Made by a program: the position numbers and the translations under genes. Shown here in pieces: positions 1 through 5,187 of a DNA stretch of 5,187 bases. The notes under the pieces were generated by a model, which saw only the letters and a list, made by a program, of their open reading frames with translations, ran no database searches and was not told the DNA's origin. Position 1 is the first letter of the stretch; each line of letters starts with the position of its first letter. Source of the stretch: an uncultured Flavobacteriales bacterium (lineage in GTDB: Bacteria > Bacteroidota > Bacteroidia > Flavobacteriales_D > Sanyastnellaceae); contig CAJXOV010000214.1 of NCBI GenBank assembly GCA_913057815.1, positions 1 to 5,187 on the forward strand, written 5' to 3'.

Positions 1-40
1 TCTCTATTCGTCGGCAGCGTCAGATGTGTATAAGAGACAG
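1..40. other. Nextera Read 1 adapter with i5 index remnant (artefact)
   Basis: This is library adapter, not genomic DNA. Bases 22-40 are the 19-base Tn5 mosaic end used in Nextera tagmentation, and bases 8-21 (TCGTCGGCAGCGTC) are the Read 1 overhang. Bases 1-7 (TCTCTAT) equal the last seven bases of the i5 index CTCTCTAT, known as S502/N502. The same block occurs inverted at the right end. Any protein predicted through this point on the minus strand acquires the adapter peptide CLLYTSDAADE and stops in a TAG made of index bases 4-6. Native sequence begins at base 41. Confidence 0.98.
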
Positions 41-777
41 GCTAAAGCTTCATTAACTTTTTGATCGACTTGTCTTTTTGTCTTTTCAAAATCTTCACCA
101 ATCATTGAAACTCTTAGCCTTACCATTCCAGCAGATGGCAAATAGGCGAGCCCCATTCCTTCATTTCTAAGTTTCGTCTCCCACTTATCCAACTGACTTG
201 CCAGTGTGCTCTCACCTACTCCGATAGTAAGTATGGTTTTGTTGTAAACTGTAGGAGTTTCAAATGTGTTTTTAATTTTTTCGAAAACAGAGTCCTCCAT
301 AAGCCCTTTCATTTCGTAAGGGACTCCAGGCATACTCATTACTACTTTTCCATCTTTTTCAAACCACATTCCACTAGCAGTTCCTTTCCTGTTTATGATA
401 ACCTTACATTTTTCAGGTAACTCAGCCTGCTTTAAATTAGCTTCTAACGGCTCTCTTCCGATGGAGTGAAAAAATTCAGTAATCCCATCAGCTACTTCCT
501 TATTATAATAAAAATCAGAATTAAAATATTTAGCTAAGGTTTTCTTGGTAATATCATCTTGAGTTGGTCCTAACCCTCCAGTCATAAGGACTAAATCTAC
601 TCGACTAAATGACTCTTCTAACGCACTTAAAATTTCACTTTCCTCGTCAGAGATAGTCACTATTCTATTCACCCTCACTCCTATCAAACCTAGGTTTTCA
701 CCTAACCAAGCAGAGTTAGAATCTAAAGTCTGGCCTATAAGTATTTCATCACCAATTGTAATTATCTCGGCTTTCAT
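41..777 (-). CDS. cinA: CinA-family protein (NMN deamidase / ADP-ribose pyrophosphatase family), 3' end missing
   Basis: This is the N-terminal 246 residues of a CinA protein. The family acts in the cytoplasm in pyridine-nucleotide recycling: the N-terminal COG1058/MoCF-like domain has been linked to ADP-ribose hydrolysis, and the C-terminal domain deamidates nicotinamide mononucleotide. Visible family motifs are GDEILIGQTLDSN at residues 9-21, TGGLGPTQDDIT at 66-77 (the molybdopterin-binding-like signature) and PGVPYEM at 150-156. Residues from about 175 to 246 fit the KH-like linker domain. Full-length Bacteroidota CinA is about 415 residues, so the whole catalytic deamidase domain lies beyond the contig end. 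The open frame continues to base 4, but residues 247-257 are adapter translation. The ATG at 777-775 begins at the conserved MKAEIITIGDE start, so it is the natural choice. The gene is divergent from the lipoprotein gene at 840. Confidence 0.95.
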
Positions 778-839
778 ATGGAATGATTGATATTTTTACG
801 GCAAAGAACTTGCTTTATAAGCAGTAAAAAATCAAAAAG
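778..839. promoter_or_regulatory. Divergent intergenic region between cinA and the DUF4197 gene, with a small inverted repeat
   Basis: These 62 bases must hold the start signals of both divergent genes unless transcription enters from further away. A short inverted repeat, TGCTT-TAT-AAGCA (811-823), lies in the middle and could be an operator or chance in AT-rich DNA. On neither strand do I see a clean Bacteroidota promoter (TTTG about 20 bases before TAnnTTTG). The bases before both ATGs are A-rich on the mRNA strand or lack a Shine-Dalgarno sequence, which is usual for this phylum. Confidence 0.3.
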
Positions 840-1580
840 ATGAAAAATATTATCCCTTTATTCATAGTCATCCTTCTTTTGTCTAACTGCTCAGAAAAAG
901 GCATGCAGACTCTAAATGATGTGTTAAATACAACACAAGAAGTCTTAGGAGATAATGAATCAATCAGTTTGACTAATTCAGAAGTTATTTCTGGATTAAA
1001 AGAGGCATTAAAAATAGGGACTGATACTGCAGTAAGCCTTTCTTCAAAAATGAACGGTTTTTATAAGAACCCTTCATTATTTATTGAATTTCCACCTGAA
1101 GCTATCCGTGTAAAGAATACTTTAAACGATGCTGGATTTAGTCACTTAGTAGACAATTTTGAAATGACTTTGAACAGATCTGCGGAAGAAGCTTCAAAAT
1201 TGGCTGCACCAATTTTTGTCAATGCTATCACTTCTATGAGCATTGATGATGGCTTCTCTATTTTAAATGGAAATGAAAGTGCAGCAACAAATTTCCTTAA
1301 AGAAAAAACTTCTGAGCAGCTACGAGCTAAATTCAGCCCAGTAGTGAATTCAGCCATTGAAGAAGTAGAGCTTACCAAGCAGTGGGAACCTTTAATTAGC
1401 AAGTATAATTTATTAACCATTCTTACCGGTGGCGAAACAATTAACCCTGATTTAGAAGCTTATGTAACTGAAAAAGCACTTGACGGTTTATTTCTGCAAA
1501 TTGCTAAAGAAGAAAAAAGCATTAGGGAAAACCCGAGTGCGCGTGTAACAGATATATTGCAACGCGTATTTGGTTCTTAA
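840..1580 (+). CDS. DUF4197 family lipoprotein, function unknown
   Basis: This is a 246-residue protein matching the DUF4197 family across nearly its whole length. Recognisable family blocks include GLKEALKIGTDTAV (about residues 52-65), the LNRSAEEA stretch near residue 110, FVNAITSMSIDDGFSILNG, the AATNFLKEKTSEQL segment, and the C-terminal ALDGLFLQIAKEEKSIRENP followed by a VFGS end. The N-terminus has a lysine, a hydrophobic run (residues 4-14) and LSNC with Cys17, which reads as a lipoprotein signal peptide. Asn at -1 is less usual than Ala, Gly or Ser. Mature protein would start at Cys17 and be membrane-anchored on the periplasmic side or in the outer membrane. The family has no established function to my knowledge. 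The ATG at 840 directly precedes the signal peptide, and an A-rich stretch lies just upstream. It may share a transcript with the gene 60 bases downstream, since no terminator is visible between them. Confidence 0.93.
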   Translation: MKNIIPLFIVILLLSNCSEKGMQTLNDVLNTTQEVLGDNESISLTNSEVISGLKEALKIGTDTAVSLSSKMNGFYKNPSLFIEFPPEAIRVKNTLNDAGFSHLVDNFEMTLNRSAEEASKLAAPIFVNAITSMSIDDGFSILNGNESAATNFLKEKTSEQLRAKFSPVVNSAIEEVELTKQWEPLISKYNLLTILTGGETINPDLEAYVTEKALDGLFLQIAKEEKSIRENPSARVTDILQRVFGS

Positions 1581-1640
1581 AATGAATCACTAAATTGCGA
1601 GGCTATAGATAACTAAACTTTTAACCTTATTATCCAACAC

Positions 1641-3560
1641 ATGAATAGAAATTTACTATTTACATTGATTATGATGACAGCCGCAAGTGCTGCATTTAGT
1701 CAAAACTCAATTGATTATAGAGAACTTAAGAAAAGTGAGAGCGTGATTGACAACGCACCATATAATGAAGATTATATCAAAAGAAAAATTCCTACTAATT
1801 CTTCTGAGAAAGATGGAGGTGCTGAGACAATCTTTATAGGAACATCTGGGAATATTTACACTATCCTTTTAGAAGGTAATAATCAAGTAGACTATAATCC
1901 TGATATTAATACTGTTTCATTTATTCACAGAAAAGATGATGCGGCTCCATTAAATGGCGTGATGCAATATGACTACTCTACTGATGGAGGAGCCAATTGG
2001 GAAATAAACCAAGGCCCACTTTCTCCTGGATTCGAAGATGGTTCTATTACAGACATCGGGAATGGCTTAAGGTATCCAAACGGTGTTCTTTGGACTCCTG
2101 AGGGAAGCACAGATGCCGATGATGCGTATATTGTTGGTCATGGACCTGCATTAGATGTATCTACTACTACATGGGGAAATATTTTCGAAGTAAGTTCAAA
2201 GCTAGATGGGAGTAATGTCTCTGAAAACTACAATAATTATGCGGAGCAATTCATGGAATCAAATGTTGATTTTCATCCGTATGGAACAACTAACGTAAAT
2301 GGCGCAATTTGGTCACTATCAACGCAAATAAATCCTACTGAAGATGTAGCTAACGACACGATCAACAATCAAATATTCTATTTGACTAAAGGAACATTTA
2401 ACGATGTAACTAATTCCTTCGATTATGAAGTAATGGAGACATTCACTCCTGATTATGTGAGGATACTTGATGAGACGGATGATACAGAAGATAATTTCGT
2501 GCAGAATTACAGCATGACTTGGGCTCCTGATGGAATGACAGGATATGTTTATGTTATTGGTTCAGAAGTGAGTGAGTTAGAATATGCTTCAGTTCCTAAG
2601 CCTATCGTTTGGAAAACAATAGATGGTGGAGAGACCTGGGTAAAAAGAGTTGAATTTGATTTTCAAACCTTAGATTCTATGCAAGATAATTTAGCTGATG
2701 CTATAGGTGGAGAAGTTGTAAGACCATTTTTCACTGACACTGATTGTGTAGTCGATAGCGATGGTGAACTTCACCTTTTCTCTCATGTTTTAAGTGGATT
2801 TACCAATCATCCTGACTCGTTAGCATTTATAGCTACTGGCTTAGAATCTCAGTTTTTCTATCATGTAAGAACAATGGGAGACACTGACTGGGATGCTGAT
2901 ATCATTACTGATGTGATTAACTCTGATTCCGCTGATGATTTTGTTTTAGGCGATCAAGCATTAAGATTTAAACCTCAGGCTACTAGGACTCCAGATGGTT
3001 CTAAAATATTTTTCTCCTATCACAAAGCATTCGGGAACGAAATTCTTACTTCTGCAGATATATTCGCTAGAGGTTATGACATAGCCACTGATATTTATGC
3101 GGCTGAAAAAAATCTCACTGAAGACACAGACTACGAGGAATTTACTTTTTATCAAACTATGTCTCCCGTTTGTATTGATGGAGGAGATTGCTTTCAATAT
3201 GAATTACCAATAGTATTCATCGAACCAGGATCTGATGATTTATCAGCTTGCCAACACATTTACTTATACGGAGCTGGATTTGATGATATAAACTTTGATC
3301 CAAGTTCTGTAGAAAATTTAAAGAGTGAGTCTGCTATTAAGGTTTATCCAAACCCTTCTGCTGGTTTATTTACTGTGAATGTACCAAAGAATGAAACTGG
3401 AGTTATTCAGGTTACAGATGTAACAGGAAAAGAGATCTTCTCAACTTCAAACAGACAAGAAACATTTACCATTGATTTATCTGATCAACCTTCTGGTAGT
3501 TATATAATAAAATTCACATCAGTGAATTCAGTTATTACTGAATCTGTTATTATCAGATAG
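1641..3560 (+). CDS. Secreted T9SS cargo protein with Asp-box (BNR-like) motifs
   Basis: This 639-residue protein appears to be exported across both membranes. Residues 1-20 are a Sec signal peptide with likely cleavage in AFS|QNS. The C-terminus from about 566 (IKVYPNPSAGLFTV to the final VITESVIIR) is a type A T9SS sorting domain, which in Bacteroidota directs cargo through the type IX secretion system. It usually leads to processing and surface attachment or release. The body contains two Asp-box motifs, STDGGANW (113-120) and TIDGGETW (326-333), plus PDGSKIFF-like strands near 451. This pattern fits a beta-propeller of the sialidase/BNR type. I cannot identify catalytic sialidase residues (for example an arginine triad), so enzymatic function is not claimed. 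The protein is rich in Asp and Glu, as secreted proteins often are, with cysteines at 369, 511, 517 and 537. The ATG at 1641 gives an intact signal peptide. Confidence 0.92.
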   Translation: MNRNLLFTLIMMTAASAAFSQNSIDYRELKKSESVIDNAPYNEDYIKRKIPTNSSEKDGGAETIFIGTSGNIYTILLEGNNQVDYNPDINTVSFIHRKDDAAPLNGVMQYDYSTDGGANWEINQGPLSPGFEDGSITDIGNGLRYPNGVLWTPEGSTDADDAYIVGHGPALDVSTTTWGNIFEVSSKLDGSNVSENYNNYAEQFMESNVDFHPYGTTNVNGAIWSLSTQINPTEDVANDTINNQIFYLTKGTFNDVTNSFDYEVMETFTPDYVRILDETDDTEDNFVQNYSMTWAPDGMTGYVYVIGSEVSELEYASVPKPIVWKTIDGGETWVKRVEFDFQTLDSMQDNLADAIGGEVVRPFFTDTDCVVDSDGELHLFSHVLSGFTNHPDSLAFIATGLESQFFYHVRTMGDTDWDADIITDVINSDSADDFVLGDQALRFKPQATRTPDGSKIFFSYHKAFGNEILTSADIFARGYDIATDIYAAEKNLTEDTDYEEFTFYQTMSPVCIDGGDCFQYELPIVFIEPGSDDLSACQHIYLYGAGFDDINFDPSSVENLKSESAIKVYPNPSAGLFTVNVPKNETGVIQVTDVTGKEIFSTSNRQETFTIDLSDQPSGSYIIKFTSVNSVITESVIIR

Positions 3561-3584
3561 AGCGCAAACAACAATATTCAATTG

Positions 3585-3624
3585 AAAAGAGACCAATGAT
3601 TTTATCATTCGGTCTCTTTTTTTT
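3585..3624 (+). terminator. Intrinsic terminator of the rightward genes, overlapping the end of the convergent gene
   Basis: The left arm AAAAGAGACC (3585-3594) pairs with GGTCTCTTTT (3611-3620). The inner arms AATGAT (3595-3600) and ATCATT (3604-3609) extend this to a 16-bp stem with a TTT loop and one bulged C (3610). Eight T (3617-3624) follow, giving a strong terminator for the gene ending at 3560. In the reverse direction the stem is followed by only four T, so it should be weaker for the leftward gene. The right arm is made from the last codons and stop codon of the minus-strand gene. Confidence 0.9.
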
Positions 3625-4423
3625 CATAATAGTTTTTCTGGGCTGAGATCACGGCTCCCACTGGACATAAGATAGGCGCCAGAATTATACCTAAAAATGG
3701 AATTAGGATTAGTAAAGAAAAGAATGCGCCATTTCCAACAACCAGAGATTTATTAGCCCAAATCAACCTATTTCCTTCAGAAATAGATATACGTCTTCTT
3801 TCATTTAAATAATCGAATGAGCTGTACCCATAGTAATAAGCACTTACTATAAACATTACGATAGCAGAGAGCGGAGCTGCTATCACTGCTAAAGGAGTAA
3901 ACACAGCACTCAACCCTGAAATTACCATAGTCACTAATAGTAAAAGTATCAACTCTAAGAATAGGTTTTTTAAAGCTATTCGAATTCCTCTCCAAATATC
4001 TAGAAGGAAGATTCCCCATTTAAACTCATAAGTATTACCCAACAATTTTTCTTCCGCTTTTTCGCTTACAAAAGCCATTAATGGAGCCATAGCTATGAGC
4101 ACAACATATTTTTGTAGTTTAAAGAAAAGGTAATAACTGAAGAGGTATAAAATTCCATAAAGAGCGTATTCTCCAGCTATTTTTAAGAAATAAAGCATTT
4201 TTTCGAGAACAGCATCTGGAGTACTTTCGGGAGTGGTTAAGCTAAACATCTCTACTAGTGGATCTGCTATTGATCTAACTAAATCACCAGTAAATGAAAA
4301 TATTGAACCTACTATTAGTATCGAAAACAGGAAAGGCACTAAATAAACCCAAGCTATTCCGCTTTTAACTACTACTCTGTGTGCTTGTAAACAATGCCTT
4401 AAACCAATGAAAATTTTATTCAT
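3605..4423 (-). CDS. EI24/CysZ-like integral membrane protein
   Basis: This is a 272-residue multi-pass inner-membrane protein of the EI24 domain family, which includes the bacterial sulfate permease CysZ. Likely membrane segments are at about residues 23-44, 84-119 (probably a hairpin pair), 152-170, 172-195 and 232-258. The family signature region is clear: YYYGYSSFDYLNERRR (196-211), then a conserved stretch with Ser/Glu, then GNGAFFSLLILIPFLG (230-245) and an AP pair (249-250). Sulfate transport is the known role of CysZ, but Bacteroidota EI24 proteins are uncharacterised as far as I know, and no sulfur genes are nearby. The ATG at 4423 begins just before the first amphipathic and membrane segment. 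Its TGA (3607-3605) lies inside the terminator hairpin of the convergent gene. Transcription could start in the 60 bases between it and the terminator at 4484, or be readthrough from further upstream. Confidence 0.88.
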   Translation of the reverse strand: MNKIFIGLRHCLQAHRVVVKSGIAWVYLVPFLFSILIVGSIFSFTGDLVRSIADPLVEMFSLTTPESTPDAVLEKMLYFLKIAGEYALYGILYLFSYYLFFKLQKYVVLIAMAPLMAFVSEKAEEKLLGNTYEFKWGIFLLDIWRGIRIALKNLFLELILLLLVTMVISGLSAVFTPLAVIAAPLSAIVMFIVSAYYYGYSSFDYLNERRRISISEGNRLIWANKSLVVGNGAFFSLLILIPFLGIILAPILCPVGAVISAQKNYYEKKETE

Positions 4424-4483
4424 GGGCTGAAATTAACCATCTATGATAGTAATCTGCCTGATCATATCACAAAAAATACGAAC
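4424..4483 (-). promoter_or_regulatory. Leader/promoter region of the EI24 gene
   Basis: This 60-base stretch separates the EI24 start codon from the minus-strand terminator. Read on the minus strand it contains TATTTTTTG (4478-4470), close to the Bacteroidota -7 element TAnnTTTG but one base too long. A TATGAT (4466-4461) resembles an ordinary -10. No matching upstream box is evident. The near-palindrome CTATGATAG sits at 4441-4449. A promoter is expected here because the terminator would block most upstream transcription, but I cannot place it confidently. Confidence 0.25.
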
Positions 4484-4516
4484 AAAAAAACCCCTGTTAA
4501 GCTAGCTTAACAGGGG
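4484..4516 (-). terminator. Strong intrinsic terminator on the minus strand (perfect palindrome plus T tract)
   Basis: Bases 4491-4516 form a perfect 26-base palindrome. In RNA it folds as an 11-bp stem (CCCCUGUUAAG with CUUAACAGGGG) with a four-base CUAG loop. On the minus strand it is followed directly by seven T (4490-4484). On the plus strand it is followed by AAGACACTT with no T run, so it terminates leftward transcription only. No protein-coding gene on the minus strand lies immediately upstream, which implies a noncoding leftward transcript. Confidence 0.9.
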
Positions 4517-4568
4517 AAGACACTTAAAATCACCGAAAAATAATATAGTTAGCAGTAGTTGGCTGCTG
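4484..4568 (-). ncRNA. Candidate small RNA of about 85 nt
   Basis: The predicted leftward transcript begins about eight bases after the ECF-like -10 (start near 4568, uncertain by a few bases) and ends in the T tract of the palindromic terminator. At its 5' end is a hairpin, AGCAG-CCAACTA-CTGCT (4567-4551). Next comes an AU-rich, apparently single-stranded stretch (4550-4517), and then the terminator stem. It contains no ATG. A GTG-start frame ends after eight codons and has no ribosome-binding site, so a peptide is unlikely. The architecture (own promoter, 5' stem, U-rich middle, intrinsic terminator) matches trans-acting small RNAs. The AU-rich middle would be the natural seed region. It does not match any RNA family I recognise; it lacks SRP and 6S features. 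The alternative is an attenuated leader of the EI24 gene. Confidence 0.5.
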
Positions 4569-4600
4569 TTATAAAGACGAGATTGTTTTCGGGGGGTTGC
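4569..4600 (-). promoter_or_regulatory. ECF-sigma-like promoter, leftward
   Basis: On the minus strand GCAACC (4600-4595) is followed by CGTCTTTATA (4579-4570). The core AAC (4598-4596) and CGT (4579-4577) are 16 bases apart. AAC at -35 and CGT at -10 with a spacing of 16-17 is the common layout of extracytoplasmic-function sigma promoters, such as those of the sigmaW type. The element lies just upstream of a noncoding stretch that ends in a strong terminator, which strengthens the call. The sigma factor itself is not in the window, so its identity is unknown. Confidence 0.5.
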
Positions 4601-4695
4601 CTCTTTTCTAAAAAGAAAATTACTTTCACATAAAATTTTTAATAAATCCCTAAGATGCGGGGCTACACAACGCATAAAAAAGTGAGCTTTGGTAT
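4601..4695 (+). promoter_or_regulatory. Leader region of the Mpl-type ligase gene
   Basis: This AT-rich stretch must include part of the control region of the gene at 4696. Two small hairpins are visible: TTTTCT-AAAA-AGAAAA (4604-4619), and ATGCG with an 11-base loop closed by CGCAT (4655-4675), ending 20 bases before the start codon. A TTG at 4597-4599 followed after 21 bases by TACTTTCA is a weak resemblance to the Bacteroidota TTTG/TAnnTTTG promoter. No Shine-Dalgarno sequence precedes the ATG. Confidence 0.25.
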
Positions 4696-5145
4696 ATGAG
4701 GGTACATTTTATAGCCATAGGAGGAAGTGCAATGCACAATTTAGCAATAGCACTTAAAAGAAAAGGACTTGACGTTACTGGAAGTGATGATGAAATCTTC
4801 GAACCATCCAATTCAAGGTTAAAAAAAGAAGGCATTCTGCCAACTAACATAGGGTGGAATGAAAACAACATCAATAAAAACATAGATGCTGTTATTTTAG
4901 GGATGCATGCTAGAGAAAACAATCCTGAATTAGCTAAGGCCAAAGAATTAGGAATTAGAATTTATTCATATCCTGAGTACATATTTGAACAAACTAAAAA
5001 CAAAAAAAGAGTAGTTATAGGTGGCAGCCATGGGAAGACCTCAGTAACTAGTATGATTCTTCATGTTCTTAATGCACTGAATGTTGAGCATGATTATATG
5101 GTAGGGGCACAGCTAGAAGGTTATGATTGCATGGTTAGTCTAACA
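4696..5145 (+). CDS. mpl: Mpl-type UDP-N-acetylmuramate:tripeptide ligase (peptidoglycan recycling), 3' end missing
   Basis: These are the first 150 residues of a cytoplasmic Mur ligase. Mpl joins recovered L-Ala-gamma-D-Glu-meso-DAP to UDP-MurNAc using ATP, so wall peptide is reused. The N-terminal nucleotide-sugar-binding Rossmann domain starts MRVHFIAIGGSAMHNLAIAL, followed by GSDDEIFEPS (29-38), VILGMHARENNPEL (66-79) and IYSYPEY (89-95). The ATP-binding loop GGSHGKTSVTSM is at 109-120, and the central domain begins after it (MVGAQLEGYD, 135-144). The IGGSAMHNLA form is the one I associate with Bacteroidota proteins annotated as Mpl or peptidoglycan synthetase rather than classical MurC (GIGGIGMSG). 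MurC remains the alternative name. Full length would be about 450 residues, so two thirds is missing. The open frame runs to 5166, but the last six residues, LSLIHI, and the TGA are adapter. Confidence 0.87.
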
Positions 5146-5187
5146 CTGTCTCTTATACACATCTGACGCTGCCGACGAATAGAGAGG
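5146..5187. other. Nextera Read 1 adapter with i5 index, inverted copy (artefact)
   Basis: Bases 5146-5164 are the reverse complement of the Tn5 mosaic end, and 5165-5178 are the reverse complement of the Read 1 overhang. Bases 5179-5186 (ATAGAGAG) are the reverse complement of i5 index CTCTCTAT, and the final G is the first base of the adapter beyond the index. Together with bases 1-40 this makes a 40-base inverted terminal repeat that is wholly artificial. Native sequence ends at 5145. Confidence 0.98.

Noticed and set aside
1142..1420. 92-codon reading frame on the minus strand inside the DUF4197 gene
   Set aside because: It lies wholly opposite a strongly conserved coding frame and has no recognisable protein features.
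2961..3197. 78-codon minus-strand frame inside the T9SS protein gene
   Set aside because: It is a shadow of the long plus-strand gene with no family match and no start context.
3801..4019. 72-codon minus-strand frame in another frame of the EI24 gene
   Set aside because: It is an out-of-frame shadow of a membrane protein with clear EI24 motifs.
4484..4568. SRP RNA or 6S RNA, because of an AGCAGCC segment and a hairpin
   Set aside because: There is no GGAA/GCAG SRP apical motif pair, and the predicted RNA is too short and lacks the long bubble-containing rod of 6S RNA.
4650..4943. 97-codon minus-strand frame across the start of the ligase gene
   Set aside because: It is opposite the conserved Mur ligase N-terminus. 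Its far end reaches only the leader region, and it has no protein-family features.
41..5145. CRISPR array, tRNA, rRNA, insertion sequence or toxin-antitoxin/defence system
   Set aside because: No direct repeats with spacers, no cloverleaf or rRNA signature, and no transposase, nuclease or toxin family was seen.
1..5187. Terminal 40-base inverted repeats with Tn5 mosaic ends, suggesting a transposon spanning the window
   Set aside because: The outer bases match the synthetic Nextera overhang and an i5 index, and there is no transposase; this is library adapter.

Overview
The window is a 5187-base assembled contig whose two ends are sequencing-library adapter, not genome. Bases 1-40 and 5146-5187 are the Illumina Nextera (Tn5) Read 1 adapter with i5 index bases, in inverted orientation. 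The native insert is 41-5145. The organism looks like a low-GC member of the Bacteroidota, probably a marine Cytophagales-type bacterium. The evidence is a type IX secretion (T9SS) C-terminal sorting domain, a Bacteroidota-style Mpl/MurC-like ligase N-terminus, a DUF4197 lipoprotein, AT-rich ribosome-binding regions without clear Shine-Dalgarno sequences, and overall AT richness. No taxonomic search could be run, so rank below phylum is a guess.

Layout from left to right. On the minus strand is the 5' part of cinA (41-777), cut by the left adapter. Transcribed divergently, after 62 bases, is a DUF4197 lipoprotein gene (840-1580). It is followed after 60 bases by a secreted 639-residue protein with Asp-box (BNR-like) motifs and a T9SS sorting domain (1641-3560). 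A strong hairpin terminator (3585-3624) ends this rightward pair and overlaps the last codons of a convergent EI24/CysZ-like membrane protein gene (3605-4423, minus). A 272-base intergenic region (4424-4695) follows. After it the Mpl-type peptidoglycan ligase gene starts at 4696 (plus) and is cut by the right adapter after 150 codons.

The most interesting part is the 272-base intergenic region. On the minus strand it carries an ECF-sigma-like promoter (AAC, 16 bases, CGT). About 85 bases downstream is a textbook intrinsic terminator made of a perfect 26-base palindrome and seven T. No open reading frame lies between them. I propose a small RNA of about 85 nt, possibly controlled by an ECF sigma factor, or alternatively an attenuated leader for the EI24 gene. 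The other genes are ordinary housekeeping, envelope and secreted proteins. They do not form one recognisable pathway, although several concern the envelope: a lipoprotein, a T9SS cargo, an inner-membrane protein and peptidoglycan recycling.
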